Shown here one piece after another: positions 12,161 through 12,679 of a stretch of DNA of 12,679 bases. The notes beneath the pieces were generated by a model, which worked only from the letters and a program-made list of their open reading frames with translations, ran no database searches and was not told the origin of the DNA. The stretch comes from Propionibacteriaceae bacterium (GTDB lineage: Bacteria; Actinomycetota; Actinomycetes; Propionibacteriales; Propionibacteriaceae). The stretch lies in contig JAKDIK010000043.1 in assembly GCA_030450535.1 (NCBI GenBank), positions 1 through 12,679 on the forward strand, in the 5' to 3' direction. A program made the position numbers and the translations under genes. Each line of letters starts with the position of its first letter. Position 1 is the stretch's first letter.

Positions 12161-12679
12161 TCAGCGCCGCAGCAGCACGACGACGGCGGCCAGTGCGCTG
12201 GCCACCAGGGCGGCCACGATCGCAGCGGTGGTGCCCGTCTGGGGGAAGGAGCGCGTGGCCTCCTGCTCGCTCGGCTCGGGGGAGGTGGCCGGGCCAGCAG
12301 GTTCGCGGGTGGGCTCGGCGGTGGCATCAGCGGGGGCAGGGCCGGGTACGTCCGAGACGCTGAGGGCGTTCTCGGCCGAGAGCCCCGTCATGATGCGGCC
12401 CGGTGTGATGGCCTCGGCGAGTGCGTGACCCGTCTCCTCGACGCCGGCCTCGGCCTGGCCGAGCGTCCCCCAGCCAGCCGGATTCATCGCGATGAGCAGG
12501 GATCCGGTGCGCAGGACCACGCGTCCGTCAACCAGGACCGTGGCGTCGGTGATGTCAGCGGGGGCGTCGGCGACCCGCTCGAGCGCCGCCGACTGGCCGA
12601 GCCCGGAACCCTGGGGTGCCAGGTAGATGCCGGGCGCGTCCCCGCGGGTGACGACACCGACGCGACGGTTGGCATCCAC
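12161..12679 (-). CDS. C-terminus of a surface-anchored protein with FPQTG sorting-like signal (partial)
   Basis: This is the last 172 residues of a protein whose start lies beyond the right edge; the GTG at 12679 is probably an internal valine. The first ~110 residues have a beta-propeller-like cadence (DITDATVLVDGRVVLRT, later GRIMTGLSAEN). Next comes a disordered Pro/Glu/Thr/Ala-rich spacer (about 112-143) suited to crossing the cell wall. Then come FPQTG (145-149), a hydrophobic helix (about 151-170) and a final RR. The order motif, helix, positive tail is that of a sortase substrate, with F in place of the usual L of LPXTG. Function is unknown; the propeller reading is inference. It lies 53 nt upstream of dtxR on the same strand. 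It could be only membrane-anchored if FPQTG is not cleaved. Confidence 0.72.
   Translation of the reverse strand: MDANRRVGVVTRGDAPGIYLAPQGSGLGQSAALERVADAPADITDATVLVDGRVVLRTGSLLIAMNPAGWGTLGQAEAGVEETGHALAEAITPGRIMTGLSAENALSVSDVPGPAPADATAEPTREPAGPATSPEPSEQEATRSFPQTGTTAAIVAALVASALAAVVVLLRR

Noticed and set aside
1..12679. CRISPR arrays, tRNA/rRNA genes, insertion sequences, phage or toxin-antitoxin genes
   Set aside because: No regularly spaced repeats, no tRNA-like cloverleaf, no transposase or recombinase motifs and no known toxin-antitoxin pair were seen on either strand.

Overview
The window reads as chromosomal DNA of a high-GC actinobacterium, plausibly one of the Propionibacteriales (the order is my inference). 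The signs are a strong G/C bias at third codon positions with long antisense shadow reading frames, a regulator that keeps the metal-ligand set of corynebacterial DtxR, Tat-type lipoproteins, and several starts that look leaderless (a TANNNT box 6-8 nt before the start codon and no Shine-Dalgarno sequence). Both edges look like assembly edges: the left end is a near-pure G-run/C-run and the right end cuts through a gene.

Left block (68-3345, all minus strand): a sugar ABC importer operon of the LplB/YesL/LplA type, transcribed as inner-membrane permease, then a DUF624/YesL-family membrane protein, then a Tat-lipoprotein solute-binding protein. The last two share an ATGA stop/start. The intergenic region upstream carries a promoter whose -10 box sits inside a LacI-type inverted repeat. 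Neither the repressor nor the usual second permease is in the window.

Middle block (3651-6183): small housekeeping or accessory genes. They are a DoxX-like membrane protein (+), a 62-residue orphan (-), a GNAT acetyltransferase fused to a VOC/glyoxalase-like domain (+) and a Cof-type HAD phosphatase (+). The HAD gene overlaps the next gene tail to tail by 50 nt.

Carbohydrate block (6134-9822, minus strand): a cytoplasmic GH13 enzyme resembling trehalose synthase, followed by a Tat-lipoprotein with an apiosidase-like DUF4038 domain and a C-terminal collagenase-type beta domain. A perfect 13-bp palindrome covers the probable promoter of the second gene. With the ABC importer, these genes suggest capture of a plant or environmental glycan: an extracytoplasmic glycosidase, an importer for oligosaccharides, and a cytoplasmic alpha-glucan or trehalose enzyme. 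That they act on one substrate is inference.

Right block (10085-12679, minus strand): the C-terminus of a surface-anchored protein with an FPQTG sorting-like signal, then a DtxR/IdeR metal-dependent repressor, a class I methyltransferase joined to it by a GTGA overlap, and a thioredoxin. A perfect 13-bp hairpin follows the thioredoxin gene as its probable terminator. I saw no RNA genes, CRISPR arrays, insertion sequences or phage genes. I did not find a clear undescribed defence or mobile system. The best leads are the incomplete importer operon with its operator, the GNAT-VOC fusion, the palindrome-controlled DUF4038 lipoprotein, and the dtxR-methyltransferase-trxA arrangement.
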